A stretch of DNA of 64,000 nucleotides from Chthonomonas sp. UBA1950 (lineage in GTDB: Bacteria; Armatimonadota; Fimbriimonadia; Fimbriimonadales; Fimbriimonadaceae). Of this stretch, positions 41,990 to 50,824 are shown in pieces (within the stretch, counting starts at the first letter, position 1; each line of letters begins with the position of its first letter). Where the stretch lies: contig DDEQ01000046.1 in NCBI GenBank assembly GCA_002336105.1, positions 164,900-228,899 on the forward strand, written 5' to 3'. A program made the position numbers and the translations under genes. Under the pieces are notes generated by a model, which saw nothing but the letters and a program-made list of their open reading frames with translations, was not told the DNA's origin and did not search any database.

Positions 41990-43504
41990 CTAGTCGATAG
42001 CCGGTAGCAGCCGAAACTCCGAACGATAGAAACCCAGTAGTTCCGGCGCGCTCATCTGCCCAAGAGACAGTAACTCTTTTTGAACAGATGAAGAGGCGAC
42101 GCCAAAGGCGATTCCGCCAAACAGGTCGAACTTATGCTCCAAAATCGAGTTTAGATTGGCGCTCGTGTTCCGCGCGTGACCCGCTGGATACATCACCAAA
42201 CCACTGTCGGTGCCGTTGATATTCACGGACGTCGGGATGCCGTCAGGGTATTTCGAATCGTAGTCGGGGCCACCATGTTGGAACTCGACTTTTGCCATGA
42301 TCGCTCGCGTCACCGGATTTGCAAGGGCTTCCTTCGAATAGTCCTCAGGCATGAGCATGAGGGATTTCCACCAATCATCAGTGGCGGCTCCTGGCTTTTT
42401 CGGTAACTCGGCAGCCTTTCGGAGAAGGGTCGAAATGATATACACCATCGAATGATCTGCTGATTGGCGAGTTTTCGGATCTCTCTTAGCAGGGTCACCA
42501 ATAATCCCAAAAGCAGGTTCATATGCCGTAATCCTCACCGTCGAAATATCGTTGGCAAGTACCGGATTCGCTGCCAGAAGTTGGATCACTCCTTGAAGGG
42601 CCCCAGCTGACTGATGCTCGTACAAGCCTAGTTTGAAGTGCATTCCCATCACGGCAAAATCATCTCCCGAATGAGATAGCGTAATGTCGAATGGTGACTC
42701 ACCCGACGTCGGTTCAAACTGCCTGAAGAGCGCTTCTGGATTTCGGAAAATGTCCTTCGGGCCAACGAACCCGGCTAAAGCTCGTTTTGCGCATAAGACT
42801 GCGGCTTCAGATGAAATCGCCGCCGAAGCTCCTTTACTATCGCTAAGTTGCTTACCGGCTCGAATCGCTCGCCAAGGAATGTAGTGAGCCACAAACATGC
42901 CAATTGCACTTTCAATTTGCTCAGGAGTACCTCCAAGCAGTCCGGCATAAACCGCGGCAGAAGCTATCGCGCCATGCACAACGTGGTCGATTTTGTATGA
43001 TTTTAGGCTGAAGACTTCGGCTAATCTGCCTCGTATTTCGTCAAGCAAAACCATCGCCTTTAGCGCGGTTGCTCCATCAAGACCCTGTTGCTGACAGGCA
43101 GCGATAACGACAGGATAATAGTCGTTGTGCCCAAACTCGCCAGCCATATGCCCTAGCCTGGGGTTATATCCAAAGTTCGTTCCGTTACTGTCCCACTCTC
43201 GAACAGCAGCGCTATTGGCGACAACGGCTTTCTCAGGCACAACCCTTGCCGAAGACCCGAACACAGTCGCGCCATTTACATTCGGATAGGTTAGGGCTTC
43301 TTCACGAAGCAACGTCGGAGCATTAGTTTGTAATGCTAAAGCGCTTGCTCCGCACAAATAGGCATCGGCATGAAACAAAGCCGTTCGTTTGAGAACAGCC
43401 GCCGAAGGCTCTGAACCAAATTCCCCACCGAGAAAATCGACAACGAACTGCCCTATGCCATGGGCTTGATTTGAATCTCGTTGAAGACAAACGGTGTGTT
43501 CCAT
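41990..43504 (-). CDS. MmgE/PrpD-family protein
   Basis: 504 residues, the usual length (450-500). All-alpha domain with LREEALTYPNVNGATVFGSS, the conserved NSAAVREWDSNGTNFGYNPR (usual form N...lDfdDt), GHNDYYPVVIAACQQQGLDG and HVVHGAIASAAVYAGLLGG; the lid domain has VRITAYEPAF and DHSMVYIIS (the DHS(L/M)xY motif). The family includes 2-methylcitrate dehydratase and 2-methylaconitate-type enzymes. No methylcitrate synthase or lyase is next to it, so the substrate is open. Confidence 0.88.
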   Translation of the reverse strand: MEHTVCLQRDSNQAHGIGQFVVDFLGGEFGSEPSAAVLKRTALFHADAYLCGASALALQTNAPTLLREEALTYPNVNGATVFGSSARVVPEKAVVANSAAVREWDSNGTNFGYNPRLGHMAGEFGHNDYYPVVIAACQQQGLDGATALKAMVLLDEIRGRLAEVFSLKSYKIDHVVHGAIASAAVYAGLLGGTPEQIESAIGMFVAHYIPWRAIRAGKQLSDSKGASAAISSEAAVLCAKRALAGFVGPKDIFRNPEALFRQFEPTSGESPFDITLSHSGDDFAVMGMHFKLGLYEHQSAGALQGVIQLLAANPVLANDISTVRITAYEPAFGIIGDPAKRDPKTRQSADHSMVYIISTLLRKAAELPKKPGAATDDWWKSLMLMPEDYSKEALANPVTRAIMAKVEFQHGGPDYDSKYPDGIPTSVNINGTDSGLVMYPAGHARNTSANLNSILEHKFDLFGGIAFGVASSSVQKELLSLGQMSAPELLGFYRSEFRLLPAID

Positions 43505-43533
43505 TCCATGAGTCTATCCCGCATGAAAAACAA

Positions 43534-43567
43534 AAGGCGTCCAGAATCGTATGATTCCGAACGCCTT
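43534..43567 (-). terminator. Rho-independent terminator after the 87-residue gene
   Basis: On the minus strand AAGGCGT pairs with ACGCCTT, with an inner GGAATC/GATTCT stem, followed by TTGTTTTT. It separates the small gene at 43589 from the MmgE/PrpD gene downstream. Confidence 0.8.
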
Positions 43568-43588
43568 ATTGCTCTAGCTTGATCAAGT

Positions 43589-43852
43589 CTACAAAACCAT
43601 CAAAACCAGAATAGGTCCAATTGATCCTGGAAGAATATCCGGTGCCGCTTTTTTTAGACTCTGAATCATGATCTGCTCGGCGCACTCTCTTTCGAAAGGG
43701 AGAGCATCCGAGGCAAGACATCGTGCCAGGTCGGTCGCATCGGAACCAACAACCACTCCGCCTAAACAGAGTGCGTAATGAAGAGAGCCATCCAAATCGT
43801 GTTGGTAGCAATCCTCTTGCACATAGCCTCTCGGCATTGAGCGTAGCTTCAT
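43589..43852 (-). CDS. Small protein of unknown function
   Basis: 87 residues. No family recognised. A Cys/His-containing N-terminal half (EDCYQHDLDG, LCLGGVVVGSDA) is followed by DLARCLASDALPFERECAEQ and a hydrophobic end. No signal peptide. Support for being real: its own terminator lies 22 bp downstream and codon use resembles neighbours. An overlapping frame at 43566-43811 runs through the terminator and is unlikely. Confidence 0.55.
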   Translation of the reverse strand: MKLRSMPRGYVQEDCYQHDLDGSLHYALCLGGVVVGSDATDLARCLASDALPFERECAEQIMIQSLKKAAPDILPGSIGPILVLMVL

Positions 43853-44166
43853 GTTCGGTTCCCTATCCAGATTCGATCAACGAATCTATTTGATGAGTGT
43901 GTCTCATGCCTAATATCGGCATAAACAATATGATAATTAATGTTAATTGAATAACGATTCATGGCGTGGCTCCGTTGCCATGTCATGGCGACAATGACAG
44001 TCATCTAGACGACGATCAGGTCAGAAGAGTTTGAGAACAAATTCGGAACATTATAGAAATTTGCTGATTTCTATACCTCTCAGCTCTAATAACCAAGGGT
44101 ACACGGATGTTATATCGCACTTTCAGATCTTTGGCAACAAAGTTGGCGAATATATTGGGCTTTATA
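43853..44166. other. Gap of 314 bp without a recognised gene
   Basis: AT-rich near 43915-43955, probably the promoter region of the small minus-strand gene. GCCATG-T-CATGGC (43977-43989) is a short palindrome and a third CATGGC lies at 43960. The rest lies downstream of the gene ending at 44167. No RNA gene seen. Confidence 0.5.
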
Positions 44167-44991
44167 CTAGAGTTCAAGAACCCAAGCTTGAAGACACTCA
44201 CTCGATGTCGCAAGATCGGATGGAAGAAGTTCGAGAACATCAACACCATCCCATATTCGCTTGTCAAAACCCGCCTGTCTAGCGATAAAAGGCATCCGAG
44301 TAGCCCCATACTTCTCACCTGGCTTGAGGAATCCGCCGACAAGACTCGTTTGGGATAGAGCCATCAGGAAGCGCGTCGCGTCGGGTAGCGATTCAGAGTT
44401 AAGGTTGTCGATTTGCAACTCTGGCAAGTCAAATTTCTGCATTCCAAGCGTGTAGGCAGTGATCCCGCCTTCGCCAGATAGATGATGAACAAAAACATGT
44501 TCTCGGGCATCGATTCTGGGATCAACCCTCGGAAACTGAATCACATGTTGAGGCAGTAAATACCGACGACTGACAGGATCAGCGACCACCCCGTCACAGA
44601 GGACACCCATCCTAACGGCAATTTGAAGTAAGAAATCTACCGAAGGATAGACCGCAGGATCGTGAGACTCGAACATGAGTTGACAAAGCAGCCAAGTTCC
44701 ACGTAGCCTTGCCACTAACTCTGAATCGGTGTCGGCGGCCAGACTACTTCGAATAAAAGCTTCCGGATCAAAACCGACTTCTTCTTTGCTGACGACGGTC
44801 ATTTTGATAACCGTTTTGCGATCTTTCGTCGCGACCGCGTATACACCGCGAGTCATTGGTTGGTGAAGACGTGCCGGATCGCTGTCACCGACTAACGGCG
44901 CTACCATACCAGCGAGGGCTTTACCTGAAGCCGCAGGATTCGCTAGCTCTACCGGTGACGGCAACACCGGACGCGAAGACAAAACAGACAA
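44167..44991 (-). CDS. Protein of unknown function, start TTG in a hairpin
   Basis: 275 residues from the TTG at 44991, chosen because AGGGG lies 7 nt upstream; a longer frame to 45129 overlaps the TPR gene. Soluble, mixed alpha/beta. The stretch ITAYTLGMQKFDLPELQI resembles the THGMxKFGxPDLE(L/I) motif of DUF4261-like proteins, but this is a weak match and I do not assign a function. It follows the TPR gene by 67 bp on the same strand; the ribosome binding site is part of a hairpin in that gap. Confidence 0.7.
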   Translation of the reverse strand: MSVLSSRPVLPSPVELANPAASGKALAGMVAPLVGDSDPARLHQPMTRGVYAVATKDRKTVIKMTVVSKEEVGFDPEAFIRSSLAADTDSELVARLRGTWLLCQLMFESHDPAVYPSVDFLLQIAVRMGVLCDGVVADPVSRRYLLPQHVIQFPRVDPRIDAREHVFVHHLSGEGGITAYTLGMQKFDLPELQIDNLNSESLPDATRFLMALSQTSLVGGFLKPGEKYGATRMPFIARQAGFDKRIWDGVDVLELLPSDLATSSECLQAWVLEL

Positions 44992-44998
44992 ATAGTAA

Positions 44999-45049
44999 CC
45001 CCTGGAAATTCCAAAGCCGGGTCCTTTGGGTCGGCTGAAGTTCCAGGGG
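44999..45049 (-). promoter_or_regulatory. Hairpin that hides a ribosome binding site
   Basis: CCCCTGGAA pairs with TTCCAGGGG, and CCAAAG with CTTTGG inside. The AGGGG of the right arm is the Shine-Dalgarno sequence of the next gene (start 44991), so translation of the downstream gene may be limited. Confidence 0.55.
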
Positions 45050-45058
45050 CGCAAGTGT

Positions 45059-46906
45059 TTAGCTCTCCATGTCGTCGAGGATCGGGCCGATGTTTTGCAT
45101 GGCTTCTGCATCGCCACCAAGAGCCTCACGGATCTGCTTGGCCATCGCCTTTGCCTCGTCGCTATGCCCCGCTCTCTTAGCCATTAAGCCGAGATTGAGG
45201 TGGAGCGGGAGCGACGACGAATTGTTCATCGCAGCATATCGCATCAGCTGATATGCGTCGTCCAGCTTGTCTTGTCCAGCCAGCGCGTTGGCGAGCTCAA
45301 CCACCGCAGGTTCGCAACCGGGGAAGATAGCAAGACATCGATTTGCCGATTCTTCTGCGTCGGTATGCTGTCCTGTCTGGTTCTGAGCGGCAGCCAAGAG
45401 GAACCACATCTTCCAATAGTCGGCAAGCCAGTTTCGAAGCGGCTTCAAATCGCGGATAGCCCCTTCGAAGTCGCCATTTTGCATCTTGGCTTCGGCAGCC
45501 TGAACATTTTCGGCACGCTTGGGTTGCTCTAGTTCGATCAGTCGAGCGAGAACGTTCGCACGAGTGTTCGGGTCTGGATTAGCCTGGAGAACCTGCTTGA
45601 GCACATTTGGAACCTCGAACTCGCGTCCTGCAGCTTCTAGTGTCTGAGCATATTCAAGAAGAACAGGAACCTCGGTCGGAGCTGCGTCCAAAACGTCCTC
45701 GTAGAAGTCCATCGCGCGGTCAAATTCTTGCTTTTGAACTAGGTAAGGAGCGTAATGTCGCTTGACGACAGTGCTATCTTCGAGAACCTCAAGAGCAGCT
45801 TCAAATGCCTTCTCACCGGCAGGCTCGTTTCCTGCCTGAATAAGTGCAATTGCGTACTTCGCATGAGCGGCACCGTTTTGCGCGTCGGCGTCAATCATCG
45901 ACTTGTAGATTGGCGGAACTTCGTGACCTCGACCGGTCTGTTGAAGAACACCAGCAAGATAGTCTGCACTTGGCTTATCGTCGCCCTCAAGCTCAAGCGC
46001 CTTCCGGAAGTTTCGCTCAGCGTTGACGGGCATACCGGTCTGCATCTGCGTCATACCTAGCCGAGTGTAAAGAGCTGGATCTTCAGGGTTAAGAGCGACT
46101 GCCTTTTCGTAGTACTCACCTGACTTAGCCTGGTCACCAACCGCTTGATAAACCTCGCCGAGACCGAAGTAAGCGGCAAAGTCATCTGGGATCAGCTCGG
46201 TTAGCTTCTTGAGCGCGCCATCAACCTTCTCAAACGATCCAATTCGGTAAGCAGCGCAGGCTCGGCAGAGCTGCACCAGCACTTGGTATGGACCTTCGAA
46301 ATCTTTGTCGGCCTCAACAGAGGCGAGGAGGGCATCGATTGCTCCGTCTGGACTGAACTCCCGAGCGACCATTCCGTTTGCCTGCTGAATATAGTTCAGA
46401 GCATCGTATCCTTCAAGAAAATCGAGGAAGGCATCGGCATTATCGGTCCCAAACTCCATGGTCTCGCCAGCCAGGAACTCCGGAAGACCGAGTTCAGCCT
46501 GATTGGCAAGAAGCTTCACCAGTTTGTGCAGAGTGGCGAACACACCATCTTTACCAAAAACGATCTCTTCTTGATAAATCGGCTCCTCTGATTCTTTACC
46601 GAAAAAGCGAACGGTGAGGTTGAACGTATCTCCCTCTTGCTTAAGGAATCCATCCTGAACAACACCAACCTCAGCTTGGTCGAACAGTTCTTTGAGCTGC
46701 TCATAAGGCAAAAGAGAGTCGGAGATGTTCACGAACGCCATTCTGGTCTCGCCCGAATCCTCAGGAATTTGAGTCAAGAAAGAAACTGAGTTGATGTCTG
46801 CCCCTGCATGGACACGAAGTTGTTCGGCGGCAAAAGCGGAAAATTGGCGGCCCAAAGCAGGCTTGGTCCCTTCAGCAGCGTTGAAGGGCAGAACAGCGAT
46901 ACGCAT
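45059..46906 (-). CDS. Large tetratricopeptide-repeat protein
   Basis: 615 residues from the ATG at 46906 (MRIAVLPFNAAEG); TACAAT ends 7 nt before it, so the longer frame from 47029 would start before the transcript. Residues 1-150 resemble the TolB-N/CsgG-like segment RIAVLPFNAAEG..PALGRQ of Ser/Thr-kinase-linked TPR proteins. From about 235 there are some ten TPRs, e.g. DFAAYFGLGEVYQAVGDQAK and LYTRLGMTQMQTGMPVNAE. No signal peptide or membrane segment. TPRs hold protein partners; the partner is unknown. Confidence 0.85.
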   Translation of the reverse strand: MRIAVLPFNAAEGTKPALGRQFSAFAAEQLRVHAGADINSVSFLTQIPEDSGETRMAFVNISDSLLPYEQLKELFDQAEVGVVQDGFLKQEGDTFNLTVRFFGKESEEPIYQEEIVFGKDGVFATLHKLVKLLANQAELGLPEFLAGETMEFGTDNADAFLDFLEGYDALNYIQQANGMVAREFSPDGAIDALLASVEADKDFEGPYQVLVQLCRACAAYRIGSFEKVDGALKKLTELIPDDFAAYFGLGEVYQAVGDQAKSGEYYEKAVALNPEDPALYTRLGMTQMQTGMPVNAERNFRKALELEGDDKPSADYLAGVLQQTGRGHEVPPIYKSMIDADAQNGAAHAKYAIALIQAGNEPAGEKAFEAALEVLEDSTVVKRHYAPYLVQKQEFDRAMDFYEDVLDAAPTEVPVLLEYAQTLEAAGREFEVPNVLKQVLQANPDPNTRANVLARLIELEQPKRAENVQAAEAKMQNGDFEGAIRDLKPLRNWLADYWKMWFLLAAAQNQTGQHTDAEESANRCLAIFPGCEPAVVELANALAGQDKLDDAYQLMRYAAMNNSSSLPLHLNLGLMAKRAGHSDEAKAMAKQIREALGGDAEAMQNIGPILDDMES

Positions 46907-46913
46907 GTGCGGG

Positions 46914-46919
46914 ATTGTA
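46914..46919 (-). promoter_or_regulatory. -10 box (TACAAT) of the TPR gene
   Basis: It ends 7 nt before the ATG at 46906; no Shine-Dalgarno sequence lies between. Confidence 0.5.
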
Positions 46920-47221
46920 CCGAAGATTGGCCCCCCATAGACGGAAATCGCCCCATTCTTCACGGTACATTTGGCGCACAGTTGGCAATCAGGAGTGAGC
47001 TGAGGCTGTCTTTTCTGGCCACGGCTCATACTCTTCGGCGGCGGGAGCCATCATCAAGAGGTTAGTCTACAGTTCGCACCCCTTGTTCTAGCAAGTCACA
47101 GCTCTCTGAAACCATTTTCATGAGCAACTCTCCAACTATTTAAGACATCTTGGCGACTATTGATTCACCGAACTTGCAACTATCGGTAGAAAGGAGAGAG
47201 ATAACCATAGCCCTTCCATTA

Positions 47222-47257
47222 CCCGTCTCGTTAGTCGAACAGACGGGGTTTTTCTTT
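47222..47257 (+). terminator. Plus-strand Rho-independent terminator without an upstream gene
   Basis: CCCGTCT pairs with AGACGGG over 12 nt, followed by GTTTTTCTTTC. No plus-strand gene lies within 2 kb upstream. Confidence 0.7.
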
Positions 47258-47369
47258 CTTCATGACCGGAAAGGAAGGCGCGCAATGGGGCAATCCGTTT
47301 TTTTATTACATCCATACAGAAAGGGGCTGACTCCCATGAGTCAGGTCCTTGACAAGCATAGGCTAGGAA

Positions 47370-48434
47370 TTAACCAGCAGCTTTTTTGATGTCATCTCGA
47401 AGCTTGGATATCACGGCAATCGCATCCTTGCTATCCTTAAAAGGGGACGTCGGCAAGCCAGCAACCGCTTTTTCAGCATATGGCAAAGCAGCCTTGTCTT
47501 CTGACAATGTATGAAGCACATATGCGACTTGATAGTTTGTGATCGTGAATTGTTTATCGCTATCATTTAACCCTTCAACAGCACCAATCGCGGCTTTCTT
47601 TGCTAGTGCCTTTGCCTGCTTCTCTTGCATGAGAACCATGGCCAGACTAAGGAGTTGTTGTCGGGAATTCGGCGTTTGTGTTTTGACCAACGACTCTATC
47701 TTCTTCTCACAAGCAGCAGGATCATCAAGAGCTAACCATCGATTGCGAATGGGTTCGGCCTGAGGAGCAATTTGTGGATTCTCTTTGATTAGGGAATCCA
47801 ATTCCGCATTGGCTTCTTTAATTTTTCCTTCTTTGTGGGTCTTTTCGACGGCGGCGAGTTTCTTCTTGATTTCTCTCGCAGCTTTTGCTTGCGCGACCTG
47901 GGCCTCGATTTCCTTTCGAGCGGCCTCGACGTCAAAAGTGCCAGCCTTTACTTCTTCAAGGGGCTTTTCAAGGCTCATCGGATGACCGATCCACACGACT
48001 TTTCCTTCTTTGACGATAAACGCAGACGGAATGCCGTTCTGACCAGCCGCTTCCATCCACGAGACAGCCATCCCATCTTTGTTGCCGCTATAGGCAACGT
48101 TATAGTCCATCTTGTCACCCATCTCTTTGACAAACGGTGCGACAGGGGTTTCATCTTCCCAAATACTCACACCTACAAAAGTGACGTCCTTGTTCTTATG
48201 GGCAAGCTCCGTAAGGTGAGGAATGGACTGTTTGCATGGTCCGCACCAAGTCGCCCAAAACTCAACGACATACAATTTATCTTTTGCAAATTCGGTGACT
48301 GGTGTTCCTTTGACCCAGGTCTTAACTTCGATCTTAGGCGCTGGAGAGCCCGGAAGAAGATCCGCTCCCATTGAAATCGTAACCATACTAACGACGGCGA
48401 CAACTCCAACGATTATTCGACTGAATAACGACAT
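47370..48434 (-). CDS. TlpA-like thioredoxin-fold protein with helical C-terminal part
   Basis: 354 residues. Signal peptide 1-24. Thioredoxin-like domain about 30-160: VVEFWATWCGPCKQSIPHLT has the CGPC active site and GIPSAFIVKEGKVVWIGHP holds the cis-Pro region. The C-terminal 190 residues are helical with TPR-like pieces (AREIKKKLAAVEKTHKEGKI, QQLLSLAMVLMQEKQAKALA). It likely works as an extracytoplasmic reductant. GATAAT ends 6 nt before the ATG at 48434, with no Shine-Dalgarno sequence: leaderless. Confidence 0.9.
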   Translation of the reverse strand: MSLFSRIIVGVVAVVSMVTISMGADLLPGSPAPKIEVKTWVKGTPVTEFAKDKLYVVEFWATWCGPCKQSIPHLTELAHKNKDVTFVGVSIWEDETPVAPFVKEMGDKMDYNVAYSGNKDGMAVSWMEAAGQNGIPSAFIVKEGKVVWIGHPMSLEKPLEEVKAGTFDVEAARKEIEAQVAQAKAAREIKKKLAAVEKTHKEGKIKEANAELDSLIKENPQIAPQAEPIRNRWLALDDPAACEKKIESLVKTQTPNSRQQLLSLAMVLMQEKQAKALAKKAAIGAVEGLNDSDKQFTITNYQVAYVLHTLSEDKAALPYAEKAVAGLPTSPFKDSKDAIAVISKLRDDIKKAAG

Positions 48435-48573
48435 GCGTTCATTATCACACCACCTCTGGGAAATACCTGGAATATATTTGCCGCGCTTGGATAATGATTC
48501 TATAAGTCAGAAAGGGATACAGCAAAGGCACAATCCCTTCAAGTGTTAAGAATTCACCTGAACTTTGCCAATC

Positions 48574-48608
48574 TACGATTTTTTTCGTAATCTACGACAT
48601 TTTTCGTA
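48574..48608 (+). promoter_or_regulatory. Two tandem BlaI-type operators
   Basis: Two copies of TACGA-N6-TCGTA lie at 48574-48589 and 48593-48608, centres 19 bp apart, preceded each by TC. They sit directly upstream of a TATAGT -10 box (48609-48614) that ends 7 nt before the blaI ATG, so repressor binding would block this promoter. Confidence 0.85.
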
Positions 48609-48621
48609 TATAGTGTTTTTC

Positions 48622-49014
48622 ATGGATGAGAGCAACGTCACCTTGAGGCCTACTAACTCGGAATTGTCCATTCTGCAGGTGCTTTGGCGAATGGGATCGG
48701 CGACGGTCCGAGAAGTCTTCGACAAACTCGCCGGCAAGCGGGAAACGGGCTATACGACCGTGCTTAAAACCATGCAAATCATGCACGAAAAAGGTCTTCT
48801 AGATCGCGAGGAAAGCGGAAAGGCACACATTTATCGCCCCACAAAGGCCGCCGACAACTCGCGACACGACTTAGTCGGTGAGCTAATGGACAAAGCCTTT
48901 GGAGGTTCGGCGCAACAACTGGTGATGAGTGCACTCAATTCCAAACCTGCCACTGCCGAAGAGATCGCCGCAATTAGGCAACTGCTCGATGAGATGGAGG
49001 GCAGAAATGACTAA
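48622..49014 (+). CDS. BlaI/MecI/CopY-family repressor
   Basis: 130 residues from the ATG at 48622; TATAGT ends 7 nt before it. The winged HTH reads LRPTNSELSILQVLWRMGSA, TVREVFDKL and TGYTTVLKTMQIMHEKGLLD, and the C-terminal dimer domain has ALNSKPATAEEIAAIRQLLD. In the family the repressor is cut or released by its BlaR1 partner, here the next gene, which overlaps by 8 bp. Tandem operators upstream show autoregulation. Confidence 0.93.
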   Translation: MDESNVTLRPTNSELSILQVLWRMGSATVREVFDKLAGKRETGYTTVLKTMQIMHEKGLLDREESGKAHIYRPTKAADNSRHDLVGELMDKAFGGSAQQLVMSALNSKPATAEEIAAIRQLLDEMEGRND

Positions 49015-50824
49015 CCTACTGGTTCAGCGGCTTGGATGGACTTTGATCCATTTTGTTTGGGAGGGTCTGCTTGTCTCGCTCCTATTGGCGATAACGCTGC
49101 TGCTCACTCGAAAATCCAACCCAATCTGGCGATACGGCTTCGCATGTGGCGCTCTTGTTCTCATGGCAATAGCGCCGTTGCTCACTTTCATCGCGACGGC
49201 TCCTGTAGGCGTTCAAGGAGAAGAACTTGATGTCCGGGTTATTGATCAGGTGGTGACGCCCTATCTGCCGTCACTCGTTCTTGGATGGGGAGTTGGAGCG
49301 TCTCTGCTAGCCATCCGCCTTATCGGCGGGCTACTTCAGATTGAGAGATTGAAACGCCATAGTGTGTCCGTGTCAGAAGACTGGCTAGCGCGATTTCAGT
49401 CTTGCGCAAATCGCCTAAATATCAATCGAAACATCAAATTCCTCGAATCACCCTCGCTGTACACTCCTTGTGCAGTTGGAATTTTTCGCGCTGTCATCAT
49501 GCTACCGGCCGAGATGATGACTCGCCTTCCCGCTCACTATATAGAGGCATTGGTGCTGCACGAACTGGCCCACGTGCGTCGCCATGACTATCTGGTGAAC
49601 CTGCTGCAATCCATGCTCGAAACCATTCTTTTTTACCATCCAGCCGTTTGGTGGGTGTCGAGAGTGGTTCGCAATGAGCGTGAACATTGCTGCGACGACA
49701 TCGCCGTTCGTGCACTCGGTGAACCTCTTACCTATGCGAACGCTCTGACTCAACTCGAAGAGCACCGAAACTCTCTTCCCCGCTATTCTGTCGCCGCTAA
49801 TGGAGGCACTCTCTTGTCAAGAATTCAAAGACTACTGGGCATTCAATTACCTACTCGATTCGTTCCAACCGCTTGGCCGCTAGCCGCGGTCTTGGCACTT
49901 TCACTAACAGCCACGACCGCAGCAGTTCAAGCACAGACAAAACCAACGTCCACCCCGAAGAAGACGGCAAAATCGACCAAGAAAAAGTCAGCTTCAAAGA
50001 AAACTAAGTCAGTTGCTAAAAGCTCGTCGGTGGCCAAGCCCCAGGCTTCTGTACCAGCCTCGCCTGTAAAATCTCTTTTTGCGATCAGAAATGTCCCAGC
50101 CGGTGAAGTTTCAAAACCTGCTGCTGTAGCCGCTGTAGCAGCGGGAGCTCCCGGGAATTGGAACTTTCCAACCTATGCTGCAACGGCTCCCGGGCCAGTC
50201 GGCGCTTTACCAGCAAGCGATTTTGAAGGTGGTCGTGGACGCCGTGTTTTCAATGGCTCAGACGAAATCGTAAGCTCCCACGAACGTAACGAAATGTTGC
50301 CGATCCAGATTAGGCCGATTGGCGGGAGCGATCTGTCACAGATACTTCTAGAGAAAGCTTCTGCGAAGGAAGCGCTTCTACAGGCAGCCGACCACTTCGG
50401 AATCGGAGTCGTTCTCGGCAAAGGACAAGATGAAGGCGTCTCAATGTTCCTTCCACGCGCGAATTTCGAAGAGCTCGTTAAGGCAATCTGTAGCGCCACC
50501 GGCTGGAGCTATACGCTTGAAGGCAAAACCTATCGAATCTCAATCGAACAAACAGCAACCAAACCTTCAACCAAACCAGATTTGAACCCGATGGTCACGG
50601 TGTCTGTGTCGAACACTCCATTCTTGGACATTGTTACGGCTTTATTTAAATCTAACAACATAAGTTTCGAACTCGAGCCAGGCAAATACGGCAATGTCAC
50701 AGCAGATATAAAGAACGTCTCCTTGGAAACCGCGCTCCAAATGCTATGCAAACAGGTTAACGCTCAGCTGATTCGCATGCCCAACTCATACCGAATCAAA
50801 CCAATCTCAAATACGGCCGACTAG
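49007..50824 (+). CDS. BlaR1-type M56 metallopeptidase fused to two STN-like domains
   Basis: 605 residues from the ATG at 49007 (MTNLLVQRLGWTLIHFVWEG), overlapping blaI by 8 bp. Membrane segments about 12-33, 44-64 and 88-110; M56 zinc site HELAHVRRHDY (185-195) and NEREHCCDD (223-231); another membrane segment near 310-330. Then a Lys/Ser/Pro-rich linker (about 335-385) and two copies of a secretin/TonB short N-terminal (STN)-like fold, about 455-540 and 545-602 (SVSNTPFLDIVTALFKSNNI, SLETALQMLCKQVNAQLIRM). Usual BlaR1 has a penicillin-binding sensor here, so this one probably senses something else in the periplasm. Confidence 0.87.
   Translation: MTNLLVQRLGWTLIHFVWEGLLVSLLLAITLLLTRKSNPIWRYGFACGALVLMAIAPLLTFIATAPVGVQGEELDVRVIDQVVTPYLPSLVLGWGVGASLLAIRLIGGLLQIERLKRHSVSVSEDWLARFQSCANRLNINRNIKFLESPSLYTPCAVGIFRAVIMLPAEMMTRLPAHYIEALVLHELAHVRRHDYLVNLLQSMLETILFYHPAVWWVSRVVRNEREHCCDDIAVRALGEPLTYANALTQLEEHRNSLPRYSVAANGGTLLSRIQRLLGIQLPTRFVPTAWPLAAVLALSLTATTAAVQAQTKPTSTPKKTAKSTKKKSASKKTKSVAKSSSVAKPQASVPASPVKSLFAIRNVPAGEVSKPAAVAAVAAGAPGNWNFPTYAATAPGPVGALPASDFEGGRGRRVFNGSDEIVSSHERNEMLPIQIRPIGGSDLSQILLEKASAKEALLQAADHFGIGVVLGKGQDEGVSMFLPRANFEELVKAICSATGWSYTLEGKTYRISIEQTATKPSTKPDLNPMVTVSVSNTPFLDIVTALFKSNNISFELEPGKYGNVTADIKNVSLETALQMLCKQVNAQLIRMPNSYRIKPISNTAD

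Larger units (their letters stand above)
46907..47369. other. Gap of 463 bp with a plus-strand terminator but no gene
   Basis: It lies between the TPR gene start and the TlpA gene end (both minus). It contains the TPR promoter, AAAGGAGAGAG near 47190, a plus-strand terminator at 47222-47257 and a CTGACTC/GAGTCAG hairpin at 47327-47344 that may end the TlpA message. The open frame 47150-47389 crosses the terminator and looks non-coding. A short plus-strand RNA is possible. Confidence 0.5.

Noticed and set aside
47150..47389. 79-residue plus-strand open frame
   Set aside because: It runs through a Rho-independent terminator and a second hairpin and overlaps the TlpA gene end; no ribosome binding site.
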